From the NCBI GenBank assembly GCA_019828545.1, contig JACVRA010000157.1, forward strand, positions 159,452-223,451: a DNA stretch of 64,000 bases, written 5' to 3'. Below are positions 19,800-30,124 of this stretch, piece after piece. Each line of letters starts with the position of its first letter. Position 1 is the stretch's first letter. A program made the translations under genes and the position numbers. Source of the stretch: Paracamarosporium sp. OC-R06-R3 (lineage: Eukaryota; Ascomycota; Dothideomycetes; Pleosporales; Didymosphaeriaceae). The notes under the pieces are model-generated. The model made no database searches. It saw only the letters and a list, made by a program, of their open reading frames with translations, and had not been told where the DNA came from.

Positions 19800-21777
19800 A
19801 TGTACCTGCTTAGTCGGGAAGTATTTTTTACGGGCCTGCTTCTCCTCACAGGCGTTAATTCACTCCCAACGACCGACCTGGATACCACTTCACACTCTCT
19901 TTCGAAGCGCGCCTTTAAATGGGATGCCAATTGCAACATCAAGTACGGCAGGTATACCGCCAAACAATGGCTCGGTAAGAGCTGGGACATGGTCGAACCT
20001 ATTGCGGAAGCTGGACAGGATGGGCTTGAGAAGATCGTGAAGCTCTTCGAATACAAGGCAGGCGTCACGAAGACCGATCCGAAGATTTCAGAGGCCGAAC
20101 AACTGAGGCTTGTCCCGCTGTACGAAGTGCTTTTCGGTGAGGTTGATACAGATGACACAACGAAGACGTTGGACAAGACAGATGTTGACCGCCATGTTGC
20201 CCGGGTTAATATCATGATTAAAGCGCTCGGACGACTGCAGCTCCTCGGGGCTAGTAGGAAGCCAAACCTGTCAGTTCACTGCGACGATGATTTCTTGCGT
20301 GAGAAGGACCTCAAGAATAAACCTTACAGCGGACCGAATAAGCTCGAAGCTGGTAAGGTCTGGCGCTTCAACACTGACATATCGGATTGGGAACAATACA
20401 AGGCACCTGGCAAGGTGTGCATAGGCGAGAACGCTGGCGTTACTTGGCCTAAGAAGGCGAAACAGACCACCCCAGAGACGTAAGCAGTGTCTTGATCTTC
20501 AGTCCAAAATCCTGTAGCTAACACCTCACCACAGCATGGTCATCTGCCCCGAATACTTCAACATCCAGGTCGAGCTCGAAAAGAAGAATCAACCCCACGT
20601 CTGGGAACTTGAACGCGACAACCTCCCTACACGCTACTGGAACATGAAGGAAAAGAAAGAAGATGATTTCCACATGGCCGCCTTCGGTCGCAAGGTTGCT
20701 CAGAAATTGATCCACGAGATGATGCATACCGTCATGTTCCATCCCGAACGTAACTTCTTCAAAGACCAGCTGCTCCACAACGGAGACAAAGCTTACACTT
20801 TCATTGGAGCTTCGAAGCTCGCGACCGAGAACAAAGACCTTGCCGCCAAGAACATCGATAACGTCGTGTATTGGAGCTTTGCCAATTATTATAACAAGTA
20901 TCACTGGGAGACGGGCTATGCTAGGCTTCCTGGTGCGGCAACGCAGTCTCAGGAAGAACAACAGGGGGAGGAGAAGAAAGGAGCGGGTCAGGGCGTGTCG
21001 AAGAGGGATCCAAAGGGAGGAAGGGGCGGGGGTAGAGGTGGAGGTGGCTCTAGACCACCGCCAAAGACACAGAATCCTCCACCGCCGCCTCCTCCTCCCT
21101 CCACTCGAGCTCCCCCACCACCACCTCCCTCCACCCAGGCTCCACCCCCACCACCTACAACTCAGGCCCCTCCGCCGCCTCCGTCATCGACCCAAGTACC
21201 GCCGCCACCGCCATCAAGCAGCCAGGCTCCGCCTCCGCCACCCTCAAGCAGCATTCAAACTCCCTCTTCATCCCCGGTACCTCTATCATCTAGTCCATCT
21301 ACAACACCCTCAAGCGCCCTTGTATCACCTAGCACGTTCGCAACTAACCCTATAACAACCCCCTCCACCCAAAGAACGCTCGCCACTACATCATCCACCT
21401 CAAAACCTTGCACCGGCACCCTCTGCTCTACCACAGCGACAGGTTCATCCACATCATCGTTCCGCAGAGAGCCCGCCATAACCCTCTCGCCTGAACCCAT
21501 AAGCGCCGACGACGTCAAGCTCGCAGCAGCTAGTCGAGCCGCAGCTAGTGTGCTAGAATGGGAAGCAGCAGGCGCAGGTGTGCTTGCGCTGTGGGGTTTG
21601 AGTGAAGTGATAGCTACTGGGGAGGTTGGGACTGTGATAGCAAGTGCTGGGATGGGTATGCCAACGGCGGGGCCGGAGAATGGGACGTTTAGTGCGGGCG
21701 TGAGGAGGATTGCTGGTATAATTGATGAGGAAGAGAGTGTTAGTGAGAAGAGAGGGTGGCTGAGGTATATATTTTGA
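19800..21777 (+). CDS. Secreted zinc metallopeptidase-like protein (HExxH) with proline-rich tail
   Basis: Two exons (19800-20479, 20535-21777; 55-nt intron) give 640 aa. A signal peptide (LLSREVFFTGLLLLTGVNS) is followed by SLSKR, a Kex2-like processing site. The catalytic-type motif IHEMMHTVMF is a HExxH zinc site; downstream AKNIDNVVYWSFANYY could supply an aspartate third ligand as in aspzincins (M35-like), which is inference. Cysteines are few. Residues ~375-450 are a Gly-rich then Pro-rich stalk of repeated PPPPP-S/T-TQAP units, followed by a Ser/Thr-rich, probably O-glycosylated segment. The C-terminal ~100 residues are Ala-rich with no clear GPI signal or membrane helix. It is likely extracellular or wall-associated. 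It lies next to a convergent HET gene. Confidence 0.82.
21060..21260 (+). repeat. Proline-codon tandem repeat in the metallopeptidase gene
   Basis: Imperfect units of 27-30 bp encode blocks of four to eight Pro followed by Ser/Thr-x-Gln-Ala/Val-Pro. CCT, CCA, CCG and CCC codons alternate, so the array is old or selected, not a fresh expansion. Confidence 0.8.
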
Positions 21778-22127
21778 GGTTGGAGCACGGGGGTGAAGAT
21801 GGGGAAGGGAAGGGAGAGGTATCGTTGGTGAGCGCGGAGAATGGCGTCTATGGTGATTATCTATCTGTTCTATGTAAGTTTGTAATTTTAGATGGGTTAT
21901 TGTATAATCTTTACAAGTTGTAGAGTTGTATGTTACTAGTATGAAAGGAAAATTATCATAAGCTTTTACTTCTTTGCTTCGCGTACCTTCACCACTCCAG
22001 CATGATATTGGCGCACAACGCACCCATCGAGAGCATAAGAAGTGATCGCACTGGTAAAAGGATGAGTGAACAGGAAGGATGATTTCGCCATTTTGCCTTA
22101 AACAAGCTTATGGATTACACGGGAGGC
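21778..22127. other. Convergent 3' intergenic region
   Basis: 350 bp between convergent genes. It is A/T-rich around 21860-21970, as expected for 3' processing signals. No gene seen. Confidence 0.5.
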
Positions 22128-24449
22128 CTACGAAATCGTGAACTCTTTCATGCCAAACTCTTCAAGGTCCTCAAAAGTCACAGCTTCTGCAGCATTCATC
22201 GAGGAATCATGCCCCCAGCTATGGTTTTCAAGGAACGCGACGTTTATGATATGGTAACCTCCAGCGAGCGGGCGCAGAACGAAGGGAAAGTTGATGCCGA
22301 AAAGTCCGGCTACAATGTCTCCTCGCTGCACGCCTGATCCCGAACTCGGATGGTATGCGCGACCTATATGTCCCTCTTCTGTAATAAATACGGTACGGAG
22401 TCGATGTTTGCTATCCTTGAATGCATAGCACAACAAAGGAACAAGCCTTCCGGGTTTTGATTCCGGAGCTTCGAGTATTTCTGATAGGTTACCATCTTTA
22501 GCTGCATCTAGGAGCATTCTCAATTTATCGGCTTCTGCTAACCAGTCTGAGTCTGCTAGAGTCGCCTGCGCGCTTCCAGCTCCATCTTCGGCGTCATCGC
22601 TAACACTTTGGCTGTCTTCCCTCTCTTCATCTATCCCCATCATTTTGAAATATTCCTCATCAAAACTTTTATCTTTATCTGATAAGGTCTCGTTTTCCGC
22701 TTGTTCCATGAGGTGGCTGCGTTCAAAGTGCGATTGAAGCTCGGGTTTTTCAGTCGAAAATACTTTAAAACTACAAACTGAACACTCTAGGAATTCCGCG
22801 CTATCCGCTGCAGAATCAGAGCAAGTCATTCGCTCATCTTGGGTTTCCAGGGTTGTTTCCTCTACCAAAGGTTCATGGTCTTCCGATGACATGCTTTCTG
22901 CGGGATTGCTCCTGCCTTCCACACTCTGGACACCATCATTCGAGCTCTCTGTGTCTAGTACGGCTATTTCGATTGAACTACCAGGAGCTTTGTCGCTCCA
23001 TCCAAAAGTGGCTCTGAACAATGCCACCCAGGTTATTCCTCTTGGTTCTGCAAAACGTTTATAGAAGCTTTCGAACGATTTTGCCGACAGCACAGACTCA
23101 GTGCTCCAGGCTAGCTTATGCATCCCATCAAGAAAGTCGGCCGAGGTAGCTATTATTGCTCCAATGCGTACTCCAGCTGTATAAAGAGTCCTGAAATCTT
23201 CAGAGAAGCTAGCAATTGGCGTCCACGTGGGTGACCGCGCTAGAAGGGCATCAATTTCATCTAGGTAATCCATACCCTCAAGGCCAGGGAATAGATCGTG
23301 GGGAATATCTGGATCAGGGAGATCATTGCCAGCATAGCCTCTTTTCGTACTCTGCAGGGTGAAATCAAAGGCCCACGAAGGCAACGACTCCGCGCCTAGA
23401 GCAATTGCGGAACTGTCTGGTGGGAATCCATGCAATGGTCTTGTGAAATACGTTGCCGCAAAATCATCGCGGATCAAAGCCGCAGTGGTCTCGGAAAATA
23501 CCTGCGCAACTGTTTTGGAGTAGTTCGGAAGCAATGGCCATTGGGACGAGTCACACACTCCAAATATTCCAAAAACTTTATCGCGAGGATCCGTGGCTCG
23601 GCAGTGTGACGTCAGATCTGAAGCTAATGAAAAGTCATTTATGTTCCTCAACTGCCGCATCGATTGAATGTTTTCAATGCGTTTGCGCAATTCAAAAGGG
23701 CTATGATAATCGGCTCGGTCTCTTAGTGGCCAGAGGTATTCCCTCCGGTCTTTGATAGTCTCTTCATCAAATCTTATGGCATACTTATGAAATTGGCTCC
23801 AGGACACTGTGTGTAACCCTACATATACGATAGGGTCATTTCTTGCCAGCGCAAGCTCTTGCATAACCCATACTCGCGTAAACCAGGGGCGACTCATAAT
23901 GTTGAACAGCGTTTTACCAAGGCGGTTTCTAAAGTCTTCGTAATCCTCGCCATCCGGAATTTCATCTCTTTGCATGTAACTGAAAAGTTCGTAATAGCCA
24001 AGCTCCTCTGCTGGCCCGAGCCATACTATAACATCGTGGGCCGACTTGTAGATGTGTCTCATCAGCTGGACCTGCTGGCTTCTCTCGTCGATATCTTCTT
24101 GATTAATGCACAGCGCGTCAATCCACAATGTCCGATAGTGAGTACTGAGACGTAGGTGGCGTAACGCAGAATCTAAGTTGACGGTGATGCTCATGGATTT
24201 TCCTTGAACAGTGGCTTTGCGAGCACATATTTCTGTTCCCCAAACATAAGATAAAGCGTCGTATTGCTTTGGTTTCTTCGATCCACGATACTGTGGAAAT
24301 AGCCTGTGTGTGCGAAGGCTCAACACAAGATCATCATCGAACTCCCCCGGTGCAAGTACAATGACCCGAATTTGGCCCTCATCTGACGCAATCGCGGAAT
24401 AAGGAGACTTGCCGGTAAGCTTTTGGGAGGTTGTCTTTGCTTGGTTCAT
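22128..24449 (-). CDS. HET-domain protein with internal C2H2 finger
   Basis: A single exon encodes 773 aa. HET domains act in heterokaryon incompatibility, where allelic mismatch triggers cell death. The domain starts at residue ~62 with YDALSYVWG and continues with LRHLRL, RTLWIDALCINQEDIDERSQ, RHIYKSAHDVIVWLG, FNIMSRPWFTRVWVMQELAL (to ~residue 201) and ATDPRDKVFGIFG. The C-terminal RGDIVAGLFGINFPFVLRPL is the usual end of this HET subfamily. Between them at residues ~556-579 is C-x2-C-x14-H-x4-H (ECSVCSFKVF...HFERSH), a plausible C2H2 zinc finger in an acidic linker. The ATG chosen is the first in frame. All motifs are intact, unlike the two HET genes near 51-56 kb. Confidence 0.9.
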   Translation of the reverse strand: MNQAKTTSQKLTGKSPYSAIASDEGQIRVIVLAPGEFDDDLVLSLRTHRLFPQYRGSKKPKQYDALSYVWGTEICARKATVQGKSMSITVNLDSALRHLRLSTHYRTLWIDALCINQEDIDERSQQVQLMRHIYKSAHDVIVWLGPAEELGYYELFSYMQRDEIPDGEDYEDFRNRLGKTLFNIMSRPWFTRVWVMQELALARNDPIVYVGLHTVSWSQFHKYAIRFDEETIKDRREYLWPLRDRADYHSPFELRKRIENIQSMRQLRNINDFSLASDLTSHCRATDPRDKVFGIFGVCDSSQWPLLPNYSKTVAQVFSETTAALIRDDFAATYFTRPLHGFPPDSSAIALGAESLPSWAFDFTLQSTKRGYAGNDLPDPDIPHDLFPGLEGMDYLDEIDALLARSPTWTPIASFSEDFRTLYTAGVRIGAIIATSADFLDGMHKLAWSTESVLSAKSFESFYKRFAEPRGITWVALFRATFGWSDKAPGSSIEIAVLDTESSNDGVQSVEGRSNPAESMSSEDHEPLVEETTLETQDERMTCSDSAADSAEFLECSVCSFKVFSTEKPELQSHFERSHLMEQAENETLSDKDKSFDEEYFKMMGIDEEREDSQSVSDDAEDGAGSAQATLADSDWLAEADKLRMLLDAAKDGNLSEILEAPESKPGRLVPLLCYAFKDSKHRLRTVFITEEGHIGRAYHPSSGSGVQRGDIVAGLFGINFPFVLRPLAGGYHIINVAFLENHSWGHDSSMNAAEAVTFEDLEEFGMKEFTIS

Positions 24450-24987
24450 GGTTACTGGTTTGACAGGTCTTCAACAGTGTGCGCAAAATCTAAGAATGGT
24501 AGGAAGAGTGATCCAGTGATTGACACATGCGTTTTATCCTTAGGGTTTAGCTGCCTGCTGACGTGGCGGATAACCGAAGGATTCTGCATCTTCGTTTCTT
24601 CTACACAGCCCTCCTCCTATGCAATGCGATAGTCTTGAGGCACTACCACGCAGAAGAAGCATACTTGTCGATCAATATTGATTGAAAAACGCAAAGTGAG
24701 CGAGGGTCACAACACATATAGCTGCTGTGAGGGTGTCATGATCGCTGCACCGCGACACACGAGCGCGCCAGATTGCCTTTCCCGGCGTCAGCGCTCAAAT
24801 AATATTCTAGGAATCTAACAATACATAAACTCCGTAGGGCTGTTACTAATGGCTACTCTTTACTTAATATTAATTATCGTCGGCACCGTATTAAGAAGAA
24901 TTGAAATCCGAGATTGCCGCCTTCATTGAACTTGCACATCTACTTATCTCCTTGCGGAATGAAGCATGATCATTGATCATGCCAGGA
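24450..24987. other. Intergenic region containing copy B of the dispersed repeat
   Basis: 538 bp between the HET gene start and the end of the broken MFS gene. The only feature is the repeat at 24738-24900. Confidence 0.6.
24738..24900 (+). repeat. Dispersed short repeat, copy B (A/T-shifted)
   Basis: This is the second copy of the element at 16816-16985. Relative to copy A, most differences are C to T or G to A (for example CCCAACAACA read as TCTAACAATA, and GGCCGTTG read as GGCTGTTA). That direction is what RIP produces in ascomycetes. One single-base gap and a few transversions are also present. Confidence 0.7.
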
Positions 24988-26703
24988 TCACACAGAATTT
25001 TGAACAGGCTTTTCGGGCAGATCCGTAGCCGTTTCCTTCTTGCTTTTCTCCAGACCAAAACTTGTCTCAAGGTCTCTTCTGAGCGGAAGGGACCTTTCCA
25101 GGAAGACTAGCAAGAAACCAAACGACCCAAATGCCAGTGCCGCCTGCCAAACAATCTTGAGAGTGTCGGTGTATACTTGAATGATTTCTTCTTGTATACG
25201 CTGCGGAAGTGCTTGGCGAAATGTTCCACCTGCATAATGATATGCCAAACCATTACTCATTTACTCTCGCACACCGGCATCACTGATGACATGGGCATGC
25301 TTATCCCATTGAGAGTTGAAGATGATTCCCGGCAGAGTGATACCCCAGACATACCCAAAGCTTCGGAGGAAAGAATACATTCCAACAGACGCAGCGACCT
25401 CGGACTCCGGTAACGAGGCTTGGATAGCTAGTAAAACAGTAGGGATGATGAACCCTTGACCTATGGCTTCGATGGCTTGGAAGAGGGTTCACAAGCCGGT
25501 ATGTGTCCTTTGATTCATCATGGTGAATAAGCCAGTCCCGATCGTTATTAGAGCGAATCCAAACATATGCAATGGCTTATAGGATCCGGTCTTGCTTAAG
25601 ATTCCGCCGGCGATAGAGGCGAATGGTATGAGGGTGGCTTGGAAGGGTAGGAAGTTGATCCCGGCTCTCATCGGTGAAGCGTCCCTCACCGATTGGAAGT
25701 AGAAAGGGATAAAGAATGCCGCCCATTGGAGTAAAATCGATGAATCGAACACGAGGAAGAAGCCGACAAGTGAAGTTCGCGTAGCAAACAGTGCCTTCGG
25801 CACAACCGGCTCTTTACACCAGGGCGATGCTCCCTCGTACAGGTGGAAGGCGATCCAAACAAGACCTCCTAGAATCAAAGGAAGAATCACCCTCCATGAC
25901 GACCATGGATGCACGGATCCACCCATCACTAGACCCAGTACCAAAGCACACATTGCACCGATAAAGAGGACGCTTCCCAACCAATCCACACGTGCCAATG
26001 CGTGCCTCCACGTTGGCTCCTTCGTGTACTTCAACCGGAAACATACGATCATTGTCCCCATTACCAAGCCAGTGATTGGTATGTTGAGGTAGAATATCCA
26101 TCTCCAGCTCCTCTCGGCTAAAACACCACCCACGACGGGCCCGATGATGGCGCCTACAGCTGCAGTAGACATGACGATGGCCAGGTATTTGCCGCGGTCT
26201 CGGAGAGGCACTAGATCGCACACAATCAGCTCAACTAGGAGCATGACTCCACCGCTCCCAAGTCCTTGGATTGTTCGTCCTGCAATAAGTGTAGACCCGG
26301 ACGCCGCACCGCCTGCCACTCCACTTCCAATGATGAACAATGCAATGCATGCTAGCATTGGAGACCGCCGGCCGAAGATGTTGCACATTTGGGCGATCGG
26401 GGGTTGTACCACTGTCTGAGCTAGCAAGTAGCAGTTGGCTATCCAAACGTACTCATTCGAGCCCTCAAGGTCGTTCGTGATTTGAGGCAGAGCAGTAGCT
26501 ATGATTGAACCCTCCAGAGCCGCGAGGAATACAATCATGCAGAGAGAAACGATGACGGCAAAAAAATTCCAGCTCTTCTTGTCCTCGGGAGCTGCTGCGT
26601 CTTCCGACGATGGCTCAGCGAATGTCTCTTGAGGCTGCTCCATACGGTTTTCAGGGGTGGCAATGCGATCGTTAAGGCTGGCTGTGGGGCCCGTGGACGT
26701 CAT
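24988..26703 (-). pseudogene. MFS DHA2-type efflux transporter with two in-frame stops
   Basis: The frame from the ATG at 26703 runs 571 codons to 24988 without frameshift. It is interrupted by TGA at 25491-25489 and TAA at 25263-25261. The protein-like sequence continues on both sides: QRTHTGL*TLFQAIEAIGQG and DAGVRE*MSNGLAYHYAGG. Family features are the 14-helix DHA2 layout, NEYVWIANCYLLAQTVVQPP (helix 2), GRTIQGLGSGGVMLLVELIV (motif with GxGxGG) and AVGAIIGPVVGGVLAE (antiporter motif C). The first stop falls at a position usually Trp (TGG to TGA) and the second plausibly at Gln (CAA to TAA). The TAA could instead lie in a 45-nt intron; the TGA cannot. Such pumps export toxins or drugs; here the last ~4 helices would be lost. 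It is divergent from the P450 gene. Confidence 0.85.
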
Positions 26704-26959
26704 GGTCAAGTACGACGATAGCGGAAGATTCGTAAGAGACGAAGTTTGGTGGGTATTGCGAGTGCAGCTGAAGGTATGCGCTGGAAGTTGATATGCCGAA
26801 TGAGAAAGGGGGCCCGTAGGTGAGAGTGAGAGGGAAGAATGTGACTGGTGGAACAATCTATTCTCACTTGATACTGAGGCAAACAAGCAAATCTGCTGCG
26901 TCTTTTGCGTCACGCGGAATTCGCCAGACTGCATGCAGTCCCAGTCCGTGGGGTTGCGC

Positions 26960-27840
26960 AGCAATATTAGCTGTCGTGCATGTGATCAGAGGCCTTACGA
27001 TTCTGTCGTGATACTACCCGAAACAAGAAAGCACACCTTTCAGCTGGTTCGTTGTTGCCTCTTGTTCAACTGCAGCATAGCCTGGTAGGACTCAACAAGG
27101 CAAGCACGACAAGAGATCAGTCTCTCAGTCTTGGCTTCGCCATTGATGTACACACTACTCCTCAATCCTCAACATCGCGCACCAAACCTAAAACCTACTC
27201 GGCTGACATCTACCCGATATTGGTTGTCGTGGTGCTGCTATCCAAAGCGAGAAGGGACACTGTTTGGCTGGATCGCTTGTTCCCGCGGGTCGGGGAGTCA
27301 ACTGTGACAAAGCCCGGTAGGGCCCGATGAACTCTCGAACCACATATTACTAACTGTACAGCATTCAGTGCTTAGCTCCTCTGCAGCCTGGTGTCGAACC
27401 GCCGGGTCGCACACCATACCCAACGCCCACTCGATATTAGCTGTCGTAGTGCTACCAAAAACGAGAAAGGACACCGTTTGGTTAGATTGCTACGGTCAGA
27501 GAGTCAACTCTGACAAAGCCTGGTAGAGCTCAATGAGCTCTGTCTCTCGGCCCACAGATTACTAACTGTGCAGCATTCAGTGTGCCACCTGGAGCCTAGA
27601 GCCAGCCCGCCGGGTCGCACACCAAACCCAAAGCCCATTCGAACACCCACTTGAACGCCCACTCAAACGTCTACTCAAACGCCAATTCGAGCGCTCCTCG
27701 AACATCCACTCGAACGCCCACTCGCTGCGGATATTGCCACCCGCCGCTTGTTCCTACAGGGTCCAGAGTCAACTGCGGCACAGTCTGGTTGGACTTAATA
27801 AGGCAAGAACCCTGTCTCTCAGACCTGTCCTCTTTGCAAC
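26960..27840 (+). repeat. Four diverged direct repeats of about 200-260 bp
   Basis: Two ordered anchor motifs recur. Anchor 1 (CTGTCGT..TACC.AAA..GAGAAAGGACAC) occurs near 27003, 27222 and 27438, with a degenerate form near 27730. Anchor 2 (AGTCAACTGTGACAAAGCC, then TGGTAGGGCTCAA) begins near 27064, 27296, 27502 and 27766, so spacing is 232, 206 and 264 bp. Copies 2 and 3 also share ATTACTAACTGTACAGCATTC and CCGCCGGGTCGCACACC. The array occupies the P450 promoter side of the divergent region. Confidence 0.8.
27634..27728 (+). repeat. 12-bp minisatellite, about 8 units
   Basis: Imperfect head-to-tail units with consensus CCCACTCGAACG (variants TTGAACG, TCAAACG, TTCGAGCG, one 11-bp unit) lie inside the last 200-bp repeat copy. 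They explain its greater length relative to the other copies. Confidence 0.85.
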
Positions 27841-27865
27841 CTTCACGCTTTCCGCACGCTATACC

Positions 27866-29508
27866 ATGGTGCTCAACATGGCTAATACCGCTGTGCTTGG
27901 CTTCGTGGGAAGTGGAGCGCTACTCATATTCACTTTGATACGCTTCCTGCGTCGCCATGACGACCTACGAGAACCACCGATGGCGCGCACCTCTATTCCC
28001 ATAATTGGGCATGTTATTGGGATGCTTCGCCATAAAGTTTTCTATTATCGACAACTGAGGTAAGTCGTGGAATCCCCTCCGAAATCTTAAGTACTTGTTG
28101 TAACTTCATGTTCAGAGACCAAACCAACTCGCCTATCTTTACCGTTCCACTTCTTGGTTCCAAGATATACGTAGTTTCATCTCCGCATCTCATCACTGCT
28201 GTGCAACGCCTGGTAAAATCTCTGGCATTCGGACCGGTAGCCGCCAAATTCTCCCAACGAGTGTCCGGGTGTTCTGAGGACACTATGAAGACAATGCAGA
28301 TAAACATACTCGGTGAAGACGGAGACAGAAGTTTGATAGGGTCCTTCTTCAAGGCTATGGTATCTCCATTGATGCCTGGGAAGTCATTGGATGCAATGAA
28401 CCGGATCATGATCCAAAGTATTGCCCAGTCCATCGATGACCTCATGAAAGATGGAACCGCTCGCATCAACCTTTCGACTTGGCTTCGCCACCACATCACT
28501 ATGGCGACAACAAATGCTACATATGGCCCGTCGAATCCTTTCCTGGACAAGCACGTAGAAGACGCTTTTTGGACATTCGAAAAGAATTTGCTTCCCGTTC
28601 TGATCAATGTCATCCCTTCTTTCACTGCCAGTACTGCCATTCGCTCACGGAAAATAGTGTCAGACGCTTTCTTGGATTATTTTCGGAAGAATCAGCACAT
28701 CCGAGGCTCCGCTCTCGTTCAAGCCCGCTATGATCATAGCCGCGAATTTGGCCTTCCTATTGAGGACATAGCGGGATTCGAGGTCGGAGGTGCCATTGCC
28801 GTTCTCGTCAACACTTATCCCACGGCTTTTTGGATGATTTGTTATGTCTTCTCCAATCCTCAGGTGTTGGCAGATTGCAGGGAAGAGCTGACAGGGGTCA
28901 CAAAGACTGTGACAGATGTCCAAGGCACGACGACTCATCATATTGATTTACTTTCAATCAAGACCAACTGCCCCATTCTCACATCAACATTGCAAGAAGT
29001 TCTTCGGCACCGGGCTGTAGGCACATCCGTACGAGAGGTGATGGAGGATACAATGTTGGATGAAAAATACTTCCTGAAGAAAGGCTGCACGTTACTCATA
29101 CCGGCTGATGTTCTGCACTCGGATCGTACATTATGGGGAGGTGACGTTGCTGATTTCAATCATCGTCGCTTCCTCAAATCGCCTGGAAAGAAACTTCCGA
29201 ACCCAGTCGCATTTCGAGCATTTGGTGGTGGAACCACACTTTGCCCTGGCCGCCACTTCGCCAGTACCGAGGTCATGGCAGTAGTCAGCATGCTCATTGC
29301 TCGTTTTGATGTTACTTCTGTAGACAATCATTGGCCTAACGCGGAGATCAAGGATATCAACTTGTGGGCACAAATCGTGGAAGCTGATCCGAACCTTGAG
29401 ATCAATGTCGTCCAGCGAGAGATTTTTGGACAAGGAAAGCACAGATGGGAGTTCGGTTTGAGCGATTCAGAGATGCTGTTCGCGTTCGCGGCTGAGGACA
29501 GAAGCTAG
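27866..29508 (+). CDS. Cytochrome P450, CYP7/CYP8-like fungal type
   Basis: Two exons (27866-28059, 28116-29508; 56-nt intron, donor GTAAGT) give 528 aa. An N-terminal membrane anchor (AVLGFVGSGALLIFTLIRFL) is followed by the proline hinge REPPMARTSIPIIGH. The EXXR-type K-helix motif is LQEVLRHR, and the heme-binding loop FGGGTTLCPGRHFA carries the Cys ligand. The FGGGxxxCPGRxxA form and the RSDxxxWGxDxxxFNxxRFL-like region (here HSDRTLWGGDVADFNHRRFL) are typical of fungal P450s annotated as 7-alpha-hydroxylase-like or prostacyclin-synthase-like. Residues after the loop are normal. It is an ER monooxygenase of unknown substrate. It is divergent from a broken efflux pump, an arrangement common in secondary-metabolite loci. 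Confidence 0.92.
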
Positions 29509-30124
29509 CCGAGCTCGCTAGAAGTTGCCCAAGATCGCCATTATGGTAAGACGGTCTCCAACCTCGTGCATATTAGATAGTAGCCATACGTTGCTAAAAG
29601 CCTCTTACTAGCGTCATGGCCGAATCCTTCCCGCACCTGGTTAATACAGTATACATGTCAGACAAAAACTAAAGTTATCCTCTTGCGTTCTCATGATCAA
29701 GTTCTTTCCGGTGAGAAAGCGGGGTCCGAACCTTGCGACCTGGCACAAACTACTGATTGGATATTATCTTAGACACATCATCATTTCATGGTAACTGGGG
29801 CGAAATCACGGGTGGTGCAAGAAGAAGATGTGGGATGCTGAGTAACAGTATGCAATATGCAGCATTGCCACACAAATATGCCAGCTCATACGTAACTGAA
29901 ACAAAGCTACCTGATATGTGCAGTAGTGTCTTTTAACGTCTACCGTTGTCATGCCATCATTGTACGAAGGTCAAGCCATGTTTTGTAGATGCAAGTGTAT
30001 TGTTACAAGCGGCCACCAAAATTGCAGAATATCGCGTGTCTTATCAAAACCCCTTCTCAACAAATCATCGTGAGCGAACCAGCATTCCGAGACCCAAGTG
30101 TTTATAGCCCCAAATTTGCATTAC
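29509..30124. other. Convergent intergenic region, no gene seen
   Basis: 616 bp between the 3' ends of the two P450 genes. Short ORFs at 29989-30124 overlap the downstream pseudogene antisense and are not protein-like. Confidence 0.5.

Larger units (their letters stand above)
26704..27865. other. Repeat-filled intergenic region upstream of P450 gene
   Basis: 1,162 bp between divergent start codons. Nearly all of it from ~26960 on consists of the diverged direct repeats and minisatellite listed separately. No protein-like ORF. Confidence 0.7.

Noticed and set aside
27400..27415. B-box-like GGTTCGACACC on the minus strand, possible tRNA
   Set aside because: No T-stem pairing, no A box at the right distance and no cloverleaf; it belongs to the direct-repeat array.
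26960..27840. CRISPR-like array
   Set aside because: Units are ~200-260 bp and diverged, in a eukaryote; the 12-bp tract has no spacers.
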